DNA of 9,199 nt from contig CAIXZI010000485.1 in assembly GCA_903923915.1 (NCBI GenBank), forward strand, positions 1-9,199. The letters run 5' to 3'. Of the stretch, positions 1-8,229 are shown one piece after another. How positions within the stretch are numbered: the first letter of the stretch is position 1; each line of letters begins with the position of its first letter. The notes beneath the pieces were generated by a model. The model did no database searches and had not been told where the DNA came from. It was given only the letters and a program-made list of their open reading frames with translations. This stretch comes from an uncultured Bacteroidota bacterium. Lineage in GTDB: Bacteria; Bacteroidota; Bacteroidia; B-17B0; Aurantibacillaceae. The translations under genes and the position numbers were made by a program.

Positions 1-952
1 CGGTTTTAAATAATTCATCGTGTGACAAAGTTTTAAAATACTCGAACGTAATTTTTAAACCTTCTGCACGATTAATTTTAGGCTCCCAACCTAACAAAGC
101 TTTTGCTTTTGTAATATCTGGCTGACGCTGCTTAGGGTCATCTTTAGGAAGCGGCAACGAAATTAATTTTTGCTTAGCGCCTGTCAATTTTAAAATTTCT
201 TCGCCAAATTGTTTAATGGTTATTTCGCTTGGGTTGCCAATGTTTACAGGCATATTATAATCGCTTAAAAGCAATTTATAAATACCATCCACTAAATCAC
301 TCACATAACAAAAAGAACGCGTTTGAGAACCATCACCAAACATGGTTAGGTCTTCGCCACGTAAAGCTTGACCGATAAAAGCTGGCAATACACGTCCGTC
401 ATTCAGGCGCATACGAGGTCCATACGTATTAAATATTCTAACAATGCGTGTTTCAACCTGGTGTGTGTTGTGGTATGCCATTGTAATAGCTTCCATAAAA
501 CGTTTTGCTTCATCGTAGCAACCACGGGGACCAACCGGGTTAACATTGCCCCAATATTCTTCGGGTTGCGGATGTACGTTTGGGTCGCCATAAACCTCGC
601 TGGTAGAGGCGACTAAAACGCGTGCTTTTTTTACGCGTGCTAAACCAAGTACATTATGTGTGCCTAATGAAGAAACTTTTAGAGTTTGGATAGGAATTTT
701 TAAATAATCAATAGGGCTGGCAGGAGATGCAAAGTGCATAATATAATCTAACTCGCCAGCAATGTGTATATGTTTAGTAACATCATGATGATGGAATTCA
801 AAATGCTCCAGCTTCATCAAATGCTCAATGTTACGCATGTCTCCTGTAATCAGGTTATCCATCGCAATAACATGATACCCTTCTTTAATAAATTTATCGC
901 ATAAGTGAGAGCCCAAAAAGCCTGCAGCACCTGTAATTAAAACTCTTTTCAT
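1..952 (-). CDS. uxs: UDP-glucuronate decarboxylase-like NAD-dependent sugar epimerase (3' end cut by window edge)
   Basis: The gene has no stop codon inside the window: 317 codons plus one base are visible. It is a short-chain dehydrogenase/reductase of the extended NDP-sugar type. An N-terminal Rossmann motif GAAGFLGSH lies at residues 8-16 and an active-site stretch STSEVYGDP at about 116-124. The catalytic Tyr146/Lys150 pair sits in GCYDEAKR, followed by [11 protein letters not shown] (172-182) and [10 protein letters not shown] (271-280). This combination is typical of UDP-xylose synthase (UXS), which converts UDP-glucuronate to UDP-xylose using bound NAD in the cytoplasm, for surface polysaccharide or glycosylation. 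Family members are about 310-330 aa, so only a few residues are probably missing. The ATG at 952 is 3 bp after the dnaN stop, so co-transcription is likely. A dTDP-glucose 4,6-dehydratase is the main alternative; the YDEAKR context favours UXS. Confidence 0.88.
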   Translation of the reverse strand, partial: MKRVLITGAAGFLGSHLCDKFIKEGYHVIAMDNLITGDMRNIEHLMKLEHFEFHHHDVTKHIHIAGELDYIMHFASPASPIDYLKIPIQTLKVSSLGTHNVLGLARVKKARVLVASTSEVYGDPNVHPQPEEYWGNVNPVGPRGCYDEAKRFMEAITMAYHNTHQVETRIVRIFNTYGPRMRLNDGRVLPAFIGQALRGEDLTMFGDGSQTRSFCYVSDLVDGIYKLLLSDYNMPVNIGNPSEITIKQFGEEILKLTGAKQKLISLPLPKDDPKQRQPDITKAKALLGWEPKINRAEGLKITFEYFKTLSHDELFKT

Positions 953-955
953 TAA

Positions 956-2077
956 TTAATTATTTAGCATTACAGGCATTACCAACATTAAAATGTCTTC
1001 AGCCGGATTATCTTTTTTAGTAGCAGTAATAATACCGGCACGGTTTGGCGCACTCATTTCTATTTGAATTTCATCGCCTTCCATGTTGTTTATCATGTCA
1101 AGCAAAAACTTAGAGTTGAAACCAATTTCAATATCTTCTCCAACGTATGTACAAGTTAAACGCTCGTTAGCTTCGTTAGCAAAATCTAAATCTTCGGCAG
1201 ATAAGCTAAGCTGAGAACCGTTTATTTTTAAACGTACCTGATGGGTTGCTTTGTTAGAGAAAACACTCACACGTTTTAGAGCACCTGCAAAAGCAGATCT
1301 ATCAACGGTTAATTTATTTGGATTTTGTTTTGGGATAACCGCATCGTAGTTTGGATATTTGCCATCAATTAAACGACAAACCAAGGTTGTATTTCCAAAA
1401 ATAAAAGTTGCGTTTGTTTTGTTGTATTCAATGCTAACTACATCATCAACGCCACCTAATAAGTTTTTTAATAAAGTAAGTGGTTTTTTAGGCATGATAA
1501 ACGCTGCCGAATGGGTTGCTTTTGCATCACTTCTACGATAACGAACTAATTTGTGTGCATCAGTAGCTACAAAAACAGAATCGGTTTCGGTAAACTGGCA
1601 AAACACACCACACATAACAGGGCGTAAATCATCGTTACTGGTAGCAAATAATGTTTTAGTGATGGCTGTTGCCAATACATCTGTTTTCATTTCGATAGAT
1701 GCAGAGCCTTCTAATTTTGGCGTGCGAGGATATTCTTCCGGGTTGTGCCCTGTAAGCTTATACTCACCGTTATCGGTACTGATTTTTATACCGTATGTTT
1801 TTTTATCAATTAAGAAAGTTAGTGGTTGTTCAGGGAAATTACTCAAAGTATCTACCAATGTTCGTGCAGGAATTGCAATACTGCCAGCTTCTTTAGCTTC
1901 TACGGCAAGTTGTGTAGTAACGGTGGTTTCCATATCTGATGCAGAAACAACAAGTTGCCCCGGAGTTACTTCAAATAAAAAATTATCTAAAATAGGAATG
2001 GTGTTGCTAGAGTTTAATACTCCGTTAATAGATTTTAAATGCTTTAAAAGCGTGGTGGTTGATACTACAAAGTTCAT
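956..2077 (-). CDS. dnaN: DNA polymerase III beta subunit (sliding clamp)
   Basis: The 373-aa protein is close to the usual clamp length (E. coli 366 aa). It forms the ring-shaped homodimer that tethers DNA polymerase III and other repair factors to DNA. Three clamp domains of about 120 residues are visible. The N-terminus carries the family pattern with LLKHLKSINGVL, then IPILDNFLFEV and SASDMETTV. The middle has LRPVMCGV and VATDAHKLVRYR. The C-terminus ends in MLVMPVMLNN, the equivalent of the MPMRL tail that lines the partner-binding cleft. The ATG at 2077 gives the standard N-terminus. No Shine-Dalgarno motif precedes it. The gene follows the DUF4340 gene after 76 bp and has its own -7-like box (2101-2108). 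It is next to gld genes rather than dnaA or recF, an arrangement I recall from other Bacteroidota but have not checked. Confidence 0.98.
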   Translation of the reverse strand: MNFVVSTTTLLKHLKSINGVLNSSNTIPILDNFLFEVTPGQLVVSASDMETTVTTQLAVEAKEAGSIAIPARTLVDTLSNFPEQPLTFLIDKKTYGIKISTDNGEYKLTGHNPEEYPRTPKLEGSASIEMKTDVLATAITKTLFATSNDDLRPVMCGVFCQFTETDSVFVATDAHKLVRYRRSDAKATHSAAFIMPKKPLTLLKNLLGGVDDVVSIEYNKTNATFIFGNTTLVCRLIDGKYPNYDAVIPKQNPNKLTVDRSAFAGALKRVSVFSNKATHQVRLKINGSQLSLSAEDLDFANEANERLTCTYVGEDIEIGFNSKFLLDMINNMEGDEIQIEMSAPNRAGIITATKKDNPAEDILMLVMPVMLNN

Positions 2078-2080
2078 ATA

Positions 2081-2100
2081 CTTAGTTTTTTTAGACTAAG
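2081..2100. repeat. Inverted repeat just upstream of dnaN
   Basis: CTTAGT (2081-2086) and ACTAAG (2095-2100) are perfect 6-bp inverted arms around an 8-nt T-rich spacer. The repeat begins 3 bp upstream of the dnaN start codon and directly abuts the candidate -7 box. It could be an operator or a small leader hairpin. If transcription starts near 2095, only one arm would be complete in the RNA, which favours a DNA-level role or no role. Confidence 0.35.
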
Positions 2101-2108
2101 CAAAGTTA
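2101..2108 (-). promoter_or_regulatory. Candidate -7 promoter box for dnaN
   Basis: On the minus strand this reads TAACTTTG, a full match to the Bacteroidota sigma-70 -7 consensus TAnnTTTG. It ends 23 bp upstream of the dnaN ATG, which would give a leader of roughly 15-20 nt. No convincing TTG-type -33 box lies 19-20 bp further upstream. The call rests on the -7 box and on its position in the 76-bp gap after the DUF4340 gene. Confidence 0.45.
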
Positions 2109-2153
2109 ATTTATACAAGCAAAGGCAGTGAGCTAGTTATGTTTAGTTTTAAA

Positions 2154-3191
2154 CTACTTTTTAACAGCAGTTTTTGGCAAGAAATAATGAGAAGATTGGA
2201 ACAGTTTACCCCAAGCATAAGCAGATACGCGTGCAAACTCGGCATCACCTTTAAATTTCATGTACATATTTTCGGGGTCATAAGGCAGTTTATTTCCTTT
2301 CTCATCCAATAAATGCCCTTCCATTGGCGGTTTATGATAAAATTTATACGTATCTTTTTTGTTATTAATATCTGTAATGGTTATTTGCAAAAAATCATTT
2401 GTTTTTCTAACCGAATCAATTTCAGGAAGGAAAGAATTGGTACACCAATACTCTACATATAAATTCATAAAGTACGATAAATATTGCTGTACAGCAGCCG
2501 TATCAAAGGGTTGTATTTTTTTACCAGATAGTGTGGTTACATCAAACTTATGCAAACCGTAAACATTAATGCTGTAGGATGTATCCGGAAAATTGGGTAA
2601 ATTAACAGTTACATTTTTTATTTTATCGGGTGTAAGTGCTAACACTTTTTTCTCGCGCCACTCGGCTTCTGCCAGAAAAAAACGCGGTACAATAGTGCCA
2701 ATAAAGCCCGGAATTTCTATGGCATATACGGTGTTAAAAGGTTTATCGTTATCAGGGCCCTGCAACAAACAATAGGTGCCTCGTAAATCCTGAGTTTCGT
2801 GTCCAACATACCAGGTTTTACTAATTTTTCCGTTTTGATATATCTCGCATTTTGTGCCGTTAGAAGCAATACTTTTTAATAAATTTTCTTGTGCGGCTTG
2901 TGGTGCCGGAAATTTTATTTGCGTACGCATAAAGGTTACCAAAAGCAATTCTATAGCATCCTTACGCGCCGGGTATTTGCCGTTTATTAACCATATACCA
3001 TCTTTCTTTTCGAGTAGGGCGGTAGCACCTTTTTTATTGGCTATAAATATTTTATCAACGGTAGCTGTGTCAGGCACGGCAAAATCATCATCATTGCCAC
3101 TTAATGTTTTACGTTTATTTTTTACCAAAACAAAAATAGCAACAACAACAAGTGCCAGTAATAAAAGAATAACTAATTTATTTTTTTTCAT
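2154..3191 (-). CDS. DUF4340 domain-containing membrane-anchored protein
   Basis: The protein is 345 aa and starts MKKNK followed by a strongly hydrophobic segment (about residues 6-23), then a long polar region. This suggests one N-terminal transmembrane anchor with the rest outside the inner membrane. The region after the anchor has the DUF4340 look: VDKIFIANKKG, then a segment with KDGIWLINGKYPARKDAI, and later GLHKFDVTTLSGKK. The molecular function of the domain is unknown. DUF4340 proteins are commonly encoded directly after GldG-like genes. Here the ATG overlaps the gldG stop by 4 bp (ATGA), so translational coupling and a shared complex with GldF/GldG are inferred. The start fixes a good anchor sequence, and no Shine-Dalgarno motif is present. 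Confidence 0.85.
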   Translation of the reverse strand: MKKNKLVILLLLALVVVAIFVLVKNKRKTLSGNDDDFAVPDTATVDKIFIANKKGATALLEKKDGIWLINGKYPARKDAIELLLVTFMRTQIKFPAPQAAQENLLKSIASNGTKCEIYQNGKISKTWYVGHETQDLRGTYCLLQGPDNDKPFNTVYAIEIPGFIGTIVPRFFLAEAEWREKKVLALTPDKIKNVTVNLPNFPDTSYSINVYGLHKFDVTTLSGKKIQPFDTAAVQQYLSYFMNLYVEYWCTNSFLPEIDSVRKTNDFLQITITDINNKKDTYKFYHKPPMEGHLLDEKGNKLPYDPENMYMKFKGDAEFARVSAYAWGKLFQSSHYFLPKTAVKK

Positions 3192-4891
3192 TTTGAGGAT
3201 GTAAATTTTTTTCTTCTAATGCTTGCTAATACAGCGCCCGATCCTATTAAGATGGCCAAAGGAAATAATACGTTATACAATTTCCATTTAAGTGGATGGT
3301 CTAAACCAATTTTTTTACGATCTAATAAACGCAGCTTTACTTCGCGGGTACGCACACTCATTAACTCCGGCCCGTCAATTAAATAGTTCATACAATTAAG
3401 TAAGAATGTTTTATTGGCAAATTGCTGTTTCATGTATTTATCATACCCAAGCGGACTAATAGACATAGTTTGATAACTGAAATCATTTTTTATCACATCT
3501 CCATCAGAAATTACAATCATAGCAGTAGGCTTACTTTTTGCTTTAAAGGCAATGGCGCTATCGTTTGCAATGGTATCGGTTAAGCGGTTTTGATAATTTG
3601 ATTTAAAACTGCCTTCTAACAAAACAGCCATAGGTTTATTGCCATTGGTAAATTGTTTTTCGTTTAGTTGAGAACCCACAATACCTAAACTAATACGTGC
3701 CGGAACTGCCTGCACACGCGAGTTTTTAGACGATTCTAACAAAATAGTTTTTTTAATACCAGGCGCACCAACGGTATCAATATATCCGGCAAACTCAAAA
3801 CGTATTAGGCCTAAATTTTTTACAATAGGATGATTGCCTTGTGGCATAACCATAGGTTTATATATCCACGGAAACATTTTTAAATCGGCCGAACCGCCTT
3901 TAAATCCTCTGTTAATAGGAATAAAACCACACTGCATATCTTGTACCAAGGCAGGGTTTACACGTACACCGTAATTAAATAAAATATCATCTATATTAAT
4001 ATTGTTATTTAAGCCCAAGGTGTATCCTTTTAGTTTAAGCGAATCGTAATTGGTATAAACAGGCTCTACGCACCATAAAACCTTTCCGCCATTCATAACA
4101 TATTGGTCAATTACAAATTTATCCTGCTCGTTAATAACAGAATCTGGCCAGGCCAAAACAATGGCAGAGAAAGGCTTTAGAGCTTTTAGTCTTTTTTTAA
4201 TACGAATATATTCTACATCATAATACTCGCTAAGCGCATTATAAATATCTTTTGTTTGATTGGTATCTAACTCATGATGCCCGCGAATAAAAGCAACCCT
4301 TGGGCGAATTGGCTCTTGCAATTTGCGAATGGTGTTAGATAAACCATACTCTAAATTTTGAACTGAATTGTTTACGCATTGCTCGGCAGGAATGCCATCT
4401 TGTTTATTAAATATTTGCCAAATGCCTTCTTTTGTTTTAAAATAAATTACTGCTCCCGGAAACAACACCTGCGTCTGCTCACCTTTGCCTGTCTTAATTC
4501 TAAGCTCAGTTGGGTCTATACCTTTGTTATATAATTCGCGTTGATGTTCTTCTAAAGCCCCTTTGTTTTTTTCATCATAAATATTAATGAACTCGTAATT
4601 CAATCCTTTTTTAGCGTAAACCCTAAACTCATCCAGCATTTCACGAGTTTCGTTTCTGAGGCGGGTAAATGCCGAATTAAAATCGCCTTCTAAATATACT
4701 TTTACATACACTTCATCATCCAGATTTTTTAGCATTTCTACCGTGGCAGGATTTAAGGTGTAACGTTTTTCGCTGGTTAAATCAAAACGTTTAAAAAAGT
4801 AAGAACCTGTAAAGTTCAGTAAAATCAATATAAGCAGCCAGGCCACTAATTGAAATATTTGTTTTGATTTAGTGCTTTTCATTATTGCCAT
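3188..4891 (-). CDS. gldG: Gliding motility ABC transporter auxiliary protein GldG
   Basis: The protein is 567 aa, a normal length for GldG. It has an N-terminal membrane segment (about residues 12-32) followed by FDLTSEKRYTLNPATVEML, a hallmark of GldG and related ABC_transp_aux proteins. A large extracytoplasmic region follows, with RPRVAFIRGHHELD and IVISDGDVIKND. A second membrane segment lies near residues 541-559, and the protein ends in a basic tail. GldG is thought to work with permease GldF and ATPase GldA, which gliding Flavobacterium needs; the transported substrate is not established. The first ATG (4891) overlaps gldF by 10 bp. An in-frame ATG three codons later (4882) overlaps the gldF stop by one base (TAATG) and gives MKSTKSKQ, so it may be the true start. 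gldA is not in this window. Confidence 0.93.
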   Translation of the reverse strand: MAIMKSTKSKQIFQLVAWLLILILLNFTGSYFFKRFDLTSEKRYTLNPATVEMLKNLDDEVYVKVYLEGDFNSAFTRLRNETREMLDEFRVYAKKGLNYEFINIYDEKNKGALEEHQRELYNKGIDPTELRIKTGKGEQTQVLFPGAVIYFKTKEGIWQIFNKQDGIPAEQCVNNSVQNLEYGLSNTIRKLQEPIRPRVAFIRGHHELDTNQTKDIYNALSEYYDVEYIRIKKRLKALKPFSAIVLAWPDSVINEQDKFVIDQYVMNGGKVLWCVEPVYTNYDSLKLKGYTLGLNNNINIDDILFNYGVRVNPALVQDMQCGFIPINRGFKGGSADLKMFPWIYKPMVMPQGNHPIVKNLGLIRFEFAGYIDTVGAPGIKKTILLESSKNSRVQAVPARISLGIVGSQLNEKQFTNGNKPMAVLLEGSFKSNYQNRLTDTIANDSAIAFKAKSKPTAMIVISDGDVIKNDFSYQTMSISPLGYDKYMKQQFANKTFLLNCMNYLIDGPELMSVRTREVKLRLLDRKKIGLDHPLKWKLYNVLFPLAILIGSGAVLASIRRKKFTSSK

Positions 4892-5628
4892 TTACGTTTT
4901 TCCAGCATAAAGCGGGTTAATAAAACAAAGAAAGAAATCAAACTAAAAAAGTACAATACATCTCGCGTATCAATCACACCCCTGCTTAAAGATGTATAAT
5001 GATCGTTAATACCTAAGCTAACCACAAGCGGTTCTAATTTGCCTGTAAAACCCGATTGCGCCAAATAATCAAAGCCGCTGTAACAAACAAAGCAAAGTAC
5101 CATAGCCAAAATAAAGGCTATTACCTGATTATCAGTTAACGAAGAAGCAAAAATGCCAATAGCCACAAAGCCCGCGCCTAATAATAATAAACCAATATAA
5201 GAACCCCAGGTTCCGCCGCTATCAATATTTCCCATCGGCAGACCTAATTTGTATACCGAGTAATAATAAAACAAAGTTGGCAGTAATGATATAGTAACAA
5301 GCGTTACACCGGCAAAGTATTTTGCCAAAACAATTTGTAATTCAGTTATGGGGCGGGTAAATAATAATTCAATAGTGCCGGTCTTCTTTTCTTCGGCAAA
5401 GCTGCGCATGGTTATGGCCGGAATTAAAAACAAATAAACCATAGGAGCTATACTAAACAAAGGGTCTAAAGTAGAAAAACCATTATCCAAAATATTATAA
5501 CCGCCTGTGCTTTCAGAACCTATAACCCATAAAAATAATCCGGTAATGGTTAAAAAAACACCAATAGCAATGTACCCTACAAGCGAGGTTAAAAAACTTT
5601 TTATTTCTTTGAGATATAAAACTAACAC
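4882..5628 (-). CDS. gldF: Gliding motility ABC-2 type permease GldF
   Basis: The 248-aa protein is an integral membrane ABC-2 permease with six hydrophobic segments, at about residues 13-36, 56-74, 103-128, 142-163, 168-190 and 225-242. Between segments 2 and 3 lies the conserved cytoplasmic EEKKTGTIELLFTRPITE stretch typical of ABC-2 permeases of the GldF/NosY type. It would form the membrane channel of the GldA/F/G transporter; the ATPase is encoded elsewhere. The start codon is GTG. An in-frame TAA lies 9 bases upstream and the GTG start gives the family-like N-terminus LVLYLKEIKSFL, so no upstream start is possible. It is the first gene of the overlapping gldF-gldG-DUF4340 run. No Shine-Dalgarno motif is visible. 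Confidence 0.93.
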   Translation of the reverse strand: MLVLYLKEIKSFLTSLVGYIAIGVFLTITGLFLWVIGSESTGGYNILDNGFSTLDPLFSIAPMVYLFLIPAITMRSFAEEKKTGTIELLFTRPITELQIVLAKYFAGVTLVTISLLPTLFYYYSVYKLGLPMGNIDSGGTWGSYIGLLLLGAGFVAIGIFASSLTDNQVIAFILAMVLCFVCYSGFDYLAQSGFTGKLEPLVVSLGINDHYTSLSRGVIDTRDVLYFFSLISFFVLLTRFMLEKRKWQ

Positions 5629-5646
5629 AGCTATTTTTTAGACTGG

Positions 5647-5654
5647 CAAATATG
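5647..5654 (-). promoter_or_regulatory. Weak candidate -7 box for the gldF operon
   Basis: The minus strand reads CATATTTG, five of six fixed positions of TAnnTTTG, ending 18 bp upstream of the gldF GTG. The tract upstream is rich in A and T runs and has no clear -33 TTG. It is listed because the 58-bp gap before gldF is the natural place for an operon promoter. Confidence 0.28.
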
Positions 5655-5670
5655 CGCTTTTTTTTTCGCT

Positions 5671-5694
5671 TAAAAAATAGAAAGCATTAATGCT
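5671..5694 (-). terminator. Weak candidate terminator after the T9SS repeat protein
   Basis: AGCATTAATGCT (5683-5694) is a perfect palindrome that includes the stop codon of the upstream gene. On the minus strand it is followed by a T-rich tract with a run of six T (within 5671-5680). The stem is only 4-5 bp and A/T-rich, so strength is doubtful. Confidence 0.3.
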
Positions 5695-7057
5695 GCACTA
5701 TAATTTTTTGTGTGCTTGCCCCAACTTGCAAAAAATAAACACCGTTTGGCAAATAAGAAATATCTATTTCTGTTGAGCCATTTTGTGTTTTCGATTCTTC
5801 GTTTTTAATTACCTCATTACCTAACACATCAACTATTTTTATTTCTTGCATTTGCTCATTGCTAATTGATATTTGTAAAATTGAATTAACCGGATTAGGG
5901 TAAATTGATAATTGAAGCTCTTTATCTGATAATTGCTCAATACCAGTTGCACAATAAGATACCATGCAATATTTAAAAATAACACCATCATTGTTTGTTC
6001 CCCCACTATTAGTTGCTCCATACAGATAGTTACCATCACTAATGAGTGAGCCAAGAGGGCCGTTTCCGTTAGAGACGGTAAAATCAAATAAATCTAGATA
6101 ACCGGTTCCATCAGGTTTTATTTTAAATATTACACCTTTTCCGCTTGTTCCACCATAAGGAGTTATTCCATATAAATAGCTGCCATCGCTTATTAGTGAG
6201 TTTGAAGGATACTTTCCATTTGTACCATTAAAATCAAGTATATTTTGGAAGCCTGTTCCGTCCGTTTTTATTTTAAAGATAGTTCCATCGCCATTTGCGC
6301 CACCGTTATTAGTCATCCCATACAAATAAGTTCCGTCACTAATTAGATACCCCATAGGGCTGACTCCGCTTGAAGCATTAAAATCATATAAATCTTGATA
6401 CCCTGTGCCATCAGGCTTTATTTTATATATAACACCTTTACTGTTTGCACCACCTGAATTAGTCATTCCATACAGGTAGGTTCCATCACTAATAATTGCT
6501 CCATAAGGTCCCCAACCGTTTGTTATATTAAAGTCAAACAAATCTTGGTAGCCTGTACCATCGGCTTTTATTTTAAAAATAGTGCCGTCATTATTAAGCC
6601 CGCCGCCCTCAGTTGTTCCATATAAATAAGTTCCATCACTAAGTAATGGGCCATTTGGGTATATTCCATTTGCACCATTAAAATCAAATATTTTTTGAAA
6701 GCCCGTTCCATCAGGTTTAATTTTAAATATGGTACCCCCACCATTGATTCCACCTTCTGATGTTACTCCATATAAATAGATGCCATCGCTAATTAGAGAG
6801 CCATCAGGATTTATCCCGCTTATTTCATTAAAATAAAATAGCCGCTGATACCCTGTTCCGTCGGGTTTTATTTTATAAATAAGTCCTGAGTCACTTACAC
6901 CACCATACGTCATTCCATATAGATAAGTGCCATCACTCATCAGTGAACCCGCAGGATGGGCACCATTTGTTCCATTAAAATCAAACAGTTTAGTGTATTG
7001 CTGTGCATTTATATTTAATATTGATATTACAGCTAAAAGAGTAATTAATTTTTTCAT
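5687..7057 (-). CDS. Secreted seven-repeat (GloVer-type, probable beta-propeller) protein with T9SS type A sorting domain
   Basis: The 456-aa protein starts MKKLITLLAVISILNINAQQ, a signal peptide with likely cleavage around residues 18-20. Seven tandem units follow (residues 23-71 of 49 aa, then units of 50 aa to about 367). Each has the pattern LFDFNGTNG, P.GSLISDGTYLYG, GG.N..GTIFKIKPDGTGYQ. This resembles the Gloeo/Verruco (GloVer, TIGR03803-type) repeat, and seven units suggest a seven-bladed propeller. Two cysteines (364 and 369) follow the last repeat. Residues 384-456 are a Por-type sorting domain: SIYPNPV, then EIKIVDVLGNEV, LPNGVYFLQV and a basic KIIVQH end. This implies export by Sec, then T9SS passage and surface anchoring or release. 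The ligand is unknown. An in-frame TTG at 7081 would add eight residues, but it lies inside a -7 promoter box, so the ATG at 7057 is preferred. Confidence 0.92.
   Translation of the reverse strand: MKKLITLLAVISILNINAQQYTKLFDFNGTNGAHPAGSLMSDGTYLYGMTYGGVSDSGLIYKIKPDGTGYQRLFYFNEISGINPDGSLISDGIYLYGVTSEGGINGGGTIFKIKPDGTGFQKIFDFNGANGIYPNGPLLSDGTYLYGTTEGGGLNNDGTIFKIKADGTGYQDLFDFNITNGWGPYGAIISDGTYLYGMTNSGGANSKGVIYKIKPDGTGYQDLYDFNASSGVSPMGYLISDGTYLYGMTNNGGANGDGTIFKIKTDGTGFQNILDFNGTNGKYPSNSLISDGSYLYGITPYGGTSGKGVIFKIKPDGTGYLDLFDFTVSNGNGPLGSLISDGNYLYGATNSGGTNNDGVIFKYCMVSYCATGIEQLSDKELQLSIYPNPVNSILQISISNEQMQEIKIVDVLGNEVIKNEESKTQNGSTEIDISYLPNGVYFLQVGASTQKIIVQH
5957..6991 (-). repeat. Seven tandem ~150-bp coding repeats
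   Basis: Within the secreted protein gene, units of 150 bp (147 bp for the first) repeat seven times. They are visible at the DNA level as recurring blocks encoding SDGTYLYG and KIKPDGTGYQ. The copies differ by scattered substitutions, many synonymous, so the array is old rather than freshly amplified. The last unit loses the KPDGTG part and runs into a cysteine-bearing linker. Confidence 0.9.
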
Positions 7058-7078
7058 AACAATTGTTTTAGTGTTTGT

Positions 7079-7086
7079 CAAAATTA
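7079..7086 (-). promoter_or_regulatory. Candidate -7 promoter box for the T9SS repeat protein
   Basis: The minus strand reads TAATTTTG, a full match to TAnnTTTG, ending 21 bp upstream of the chosen ATG. This predicts a leader of about 15 nt. A second full match, TATTTTTG, lies at 7158-7165 and would give a leader of about 95 nt. Neither has a perfect -33 TTG at the usual spacing, so which is used is open. Apart from these and the sucD terminator I see nothing in 7087-7241. Confidence 0.42.
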
Positions 7087-7241
7087 CAATAATGAAAAGG
7101 TGATAAGGAAACTATTTATCGAATGGTAGCTGAAACTTTTTAAACGGTCGGTTTTAACAAAAATACGGTTGTTGTAAGTTAAAAAAAATGCCCTAAACAC
7201 ATATGGATTTTGTTTGCTTTGAAATAGAAGTAATAGCAAAT

Positions 7242-7267
7242 AAAAAACCACACCTTGTAGGTATGGT
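7242..7267 (-). terminator. Intrinsic terminator of sucD
   Basis: Read on the minus strand, ACCATACC and GGTGTGGT form an 8-bp stem with one G-U pair around a 5-nt loop (TACAA), followed at once by a run of six T. It lies 30 bp after the sucD stop codon and separates sucD from the secreted protein gene. Confidence 0.8.
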
Positions 7268-7296
7268 ATTTAAAATATAATTAATTTAAAATTGTA

Positions 7297-8190
7297 TTAA
7301 GCAGAAACTTTTTCTCCTTTTAATACCGCGGCCATGGTAATACCAATAGCAGCCGGAGAATCAACTACATGAATACCGCACTCGCGCATAATTTGCATTT
7401 TAGCTTGTGCAGTATCTTCAGCTCCACCAACAATAGCACCTGCGTGACCCATAGTACGGCCTTTAGGAGCAGTTTGTCCGGCAATAAAGCCAACAACCGG
7501 TTTTTTATTGCCGCTTGCTTTTATCCAACGGGCAGCTTCGGCTTCATAGTTTCCGCCAATTTCGCCAATCATAACAATAGCTTTAGTTTCAGGGTCGTTC
7601 ATTAAAAGTTCAATGGCATCTTTTGTAGGCGTTCCAATAATTGGGTCGCCACCAATACCAATGGCTGTAGTAACACCAAGGCCTGCTTTCGCAATTTGAT
7701 CAGCTGCTTCGTAGGTTAAAGTACCCGATTTTGAAATGATACCAACCGTTCCTTTTTTAAATACAAAACCTGGCATAATACCCACTTTAGCTTCGCCTGC
7801 AGTAATTACACCCGGACAGTTAGGGCCAATTAAGCGACAAGCTGGTTTACCTTTTAAATATTCTTTTACAGCAATCATATCCTTTACAGGAATGCCCTCT
7901 GTAATACAAACCACCACTTTAATACCTGCTTCGGCAGCTTCCATAATAGCATCTGCTGCAAACGGTGCCGGAACAAAAATAATAGAAACATCAGCACCTG
8001 CTTTTGCTACAGCATCAGCTACGGTATTAAACACTGGGCGATCTAAATGCGTAGTACCACCTTTACCCGGCGTAACGCCGCCAACCACGTTAGTGCCGTA
8101 TTCAATCATTTGTGTGGCATGAAAAGTGCCTTCTCCGCCTGTAAAACCTTGTACAATTACTTTAGAGTTTTTATTTACCAATACGCTCAT
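7297..8190 (-). CDS. sucD: Succinyl-CoA ligase (ADP-forming) alpha subunit
   Basis: The protein is 297 aa (E. coli SucD is 289). It catalyses, with the beta subunit SucC, the reversible conversion of succinyl-CoA, ADP and phosphate to succinate, CoA and ATP in the citric acid cycle. The N-terminal CoA-binding Rossmann domain shows [18 protein letters not shown] (15-32) and VTPGKGG (39-45). GPNCPG lies at 122-127. In the C-terminal domain, His249 in [13 protein letters not shown] is the residue phosphorylated during catalysis. The ATG at 8190 gives the standard N-terminus, preceded by an A/T-rich leader without a Shine-Dalgarno motif. sucC is not adjacent in this window. A strong terminator follows, so sucD is probably transcribed alone. 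Confidence 0.98.
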   Translation of the reverse strand: MSVLVNKNSKVIVQGFTGGEGTFHATQMIEYGTNVVGGVTPGKGGTTHLDRPVFNTVADAVAKAGADVSIIFVPAPFAADAIMEAAEAGIKVVVCITEGIPVKDMIAVKEYLKGKPACRLIGPNCPGVITAGEAKVGIMPGFVFKKGTVGIISKSGTLTYEAADQIAKAGLGVTTAIGIGGDPIIGTPTKDAIELLMNDPETKAIVMIGEIGGNYEAEAARWIKASGNKKPVVGFIAGQTAPKGRTMGHAGAIVGGAEDTAQAKMQIMRECGIHVVDSPAAIGITMAAVLKGEKVSA

Positions 8191-8229
8191 TTGTATATAT
8201 TTTGAATGTTAAAATTAAAAAGAACGCCG

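Noticed and set aside
368..616. 82-aa plus-strand frame and a 62-aa minus-strand frame (403-591) in the epimerase region
   Set aside because: Both lie inside the well-conserved epimerase gene in other frames and have no family features.
1551..2099. 182-aa open frame on the plus strand
   Set aside because: It is antisense to dnaN over nearly its whole length, has no recognisable domain, and dnaN itself is unambiguous.
2144..2156. Palindrome TAGTTT-T-AAACTA at the DUF4340 stop codon as a terminator
   Set aside because: The stem is A/T-only apart from one pair, and no T tract follows on the minus strand.
2854..3204. 116-aa open frame on the plus strand
   Set aside because: Antisense shadow of the DUF4340 gene start; its hydrophobic look comes from the complement of the anchor segment.
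5957..6991. Tandem 150-bp repeats considered as a CRISPR or satellite array
   Set aside because: The repeats are contiguous, in frame and encode the 50-aa protein units; there are no unique spacers.
7736..8122. 128-aa open frame on the plus strand
   Set aside because: Antisense to sucD, with low-complexity Ala/Pro/Thr content that mirrors sucD codons.
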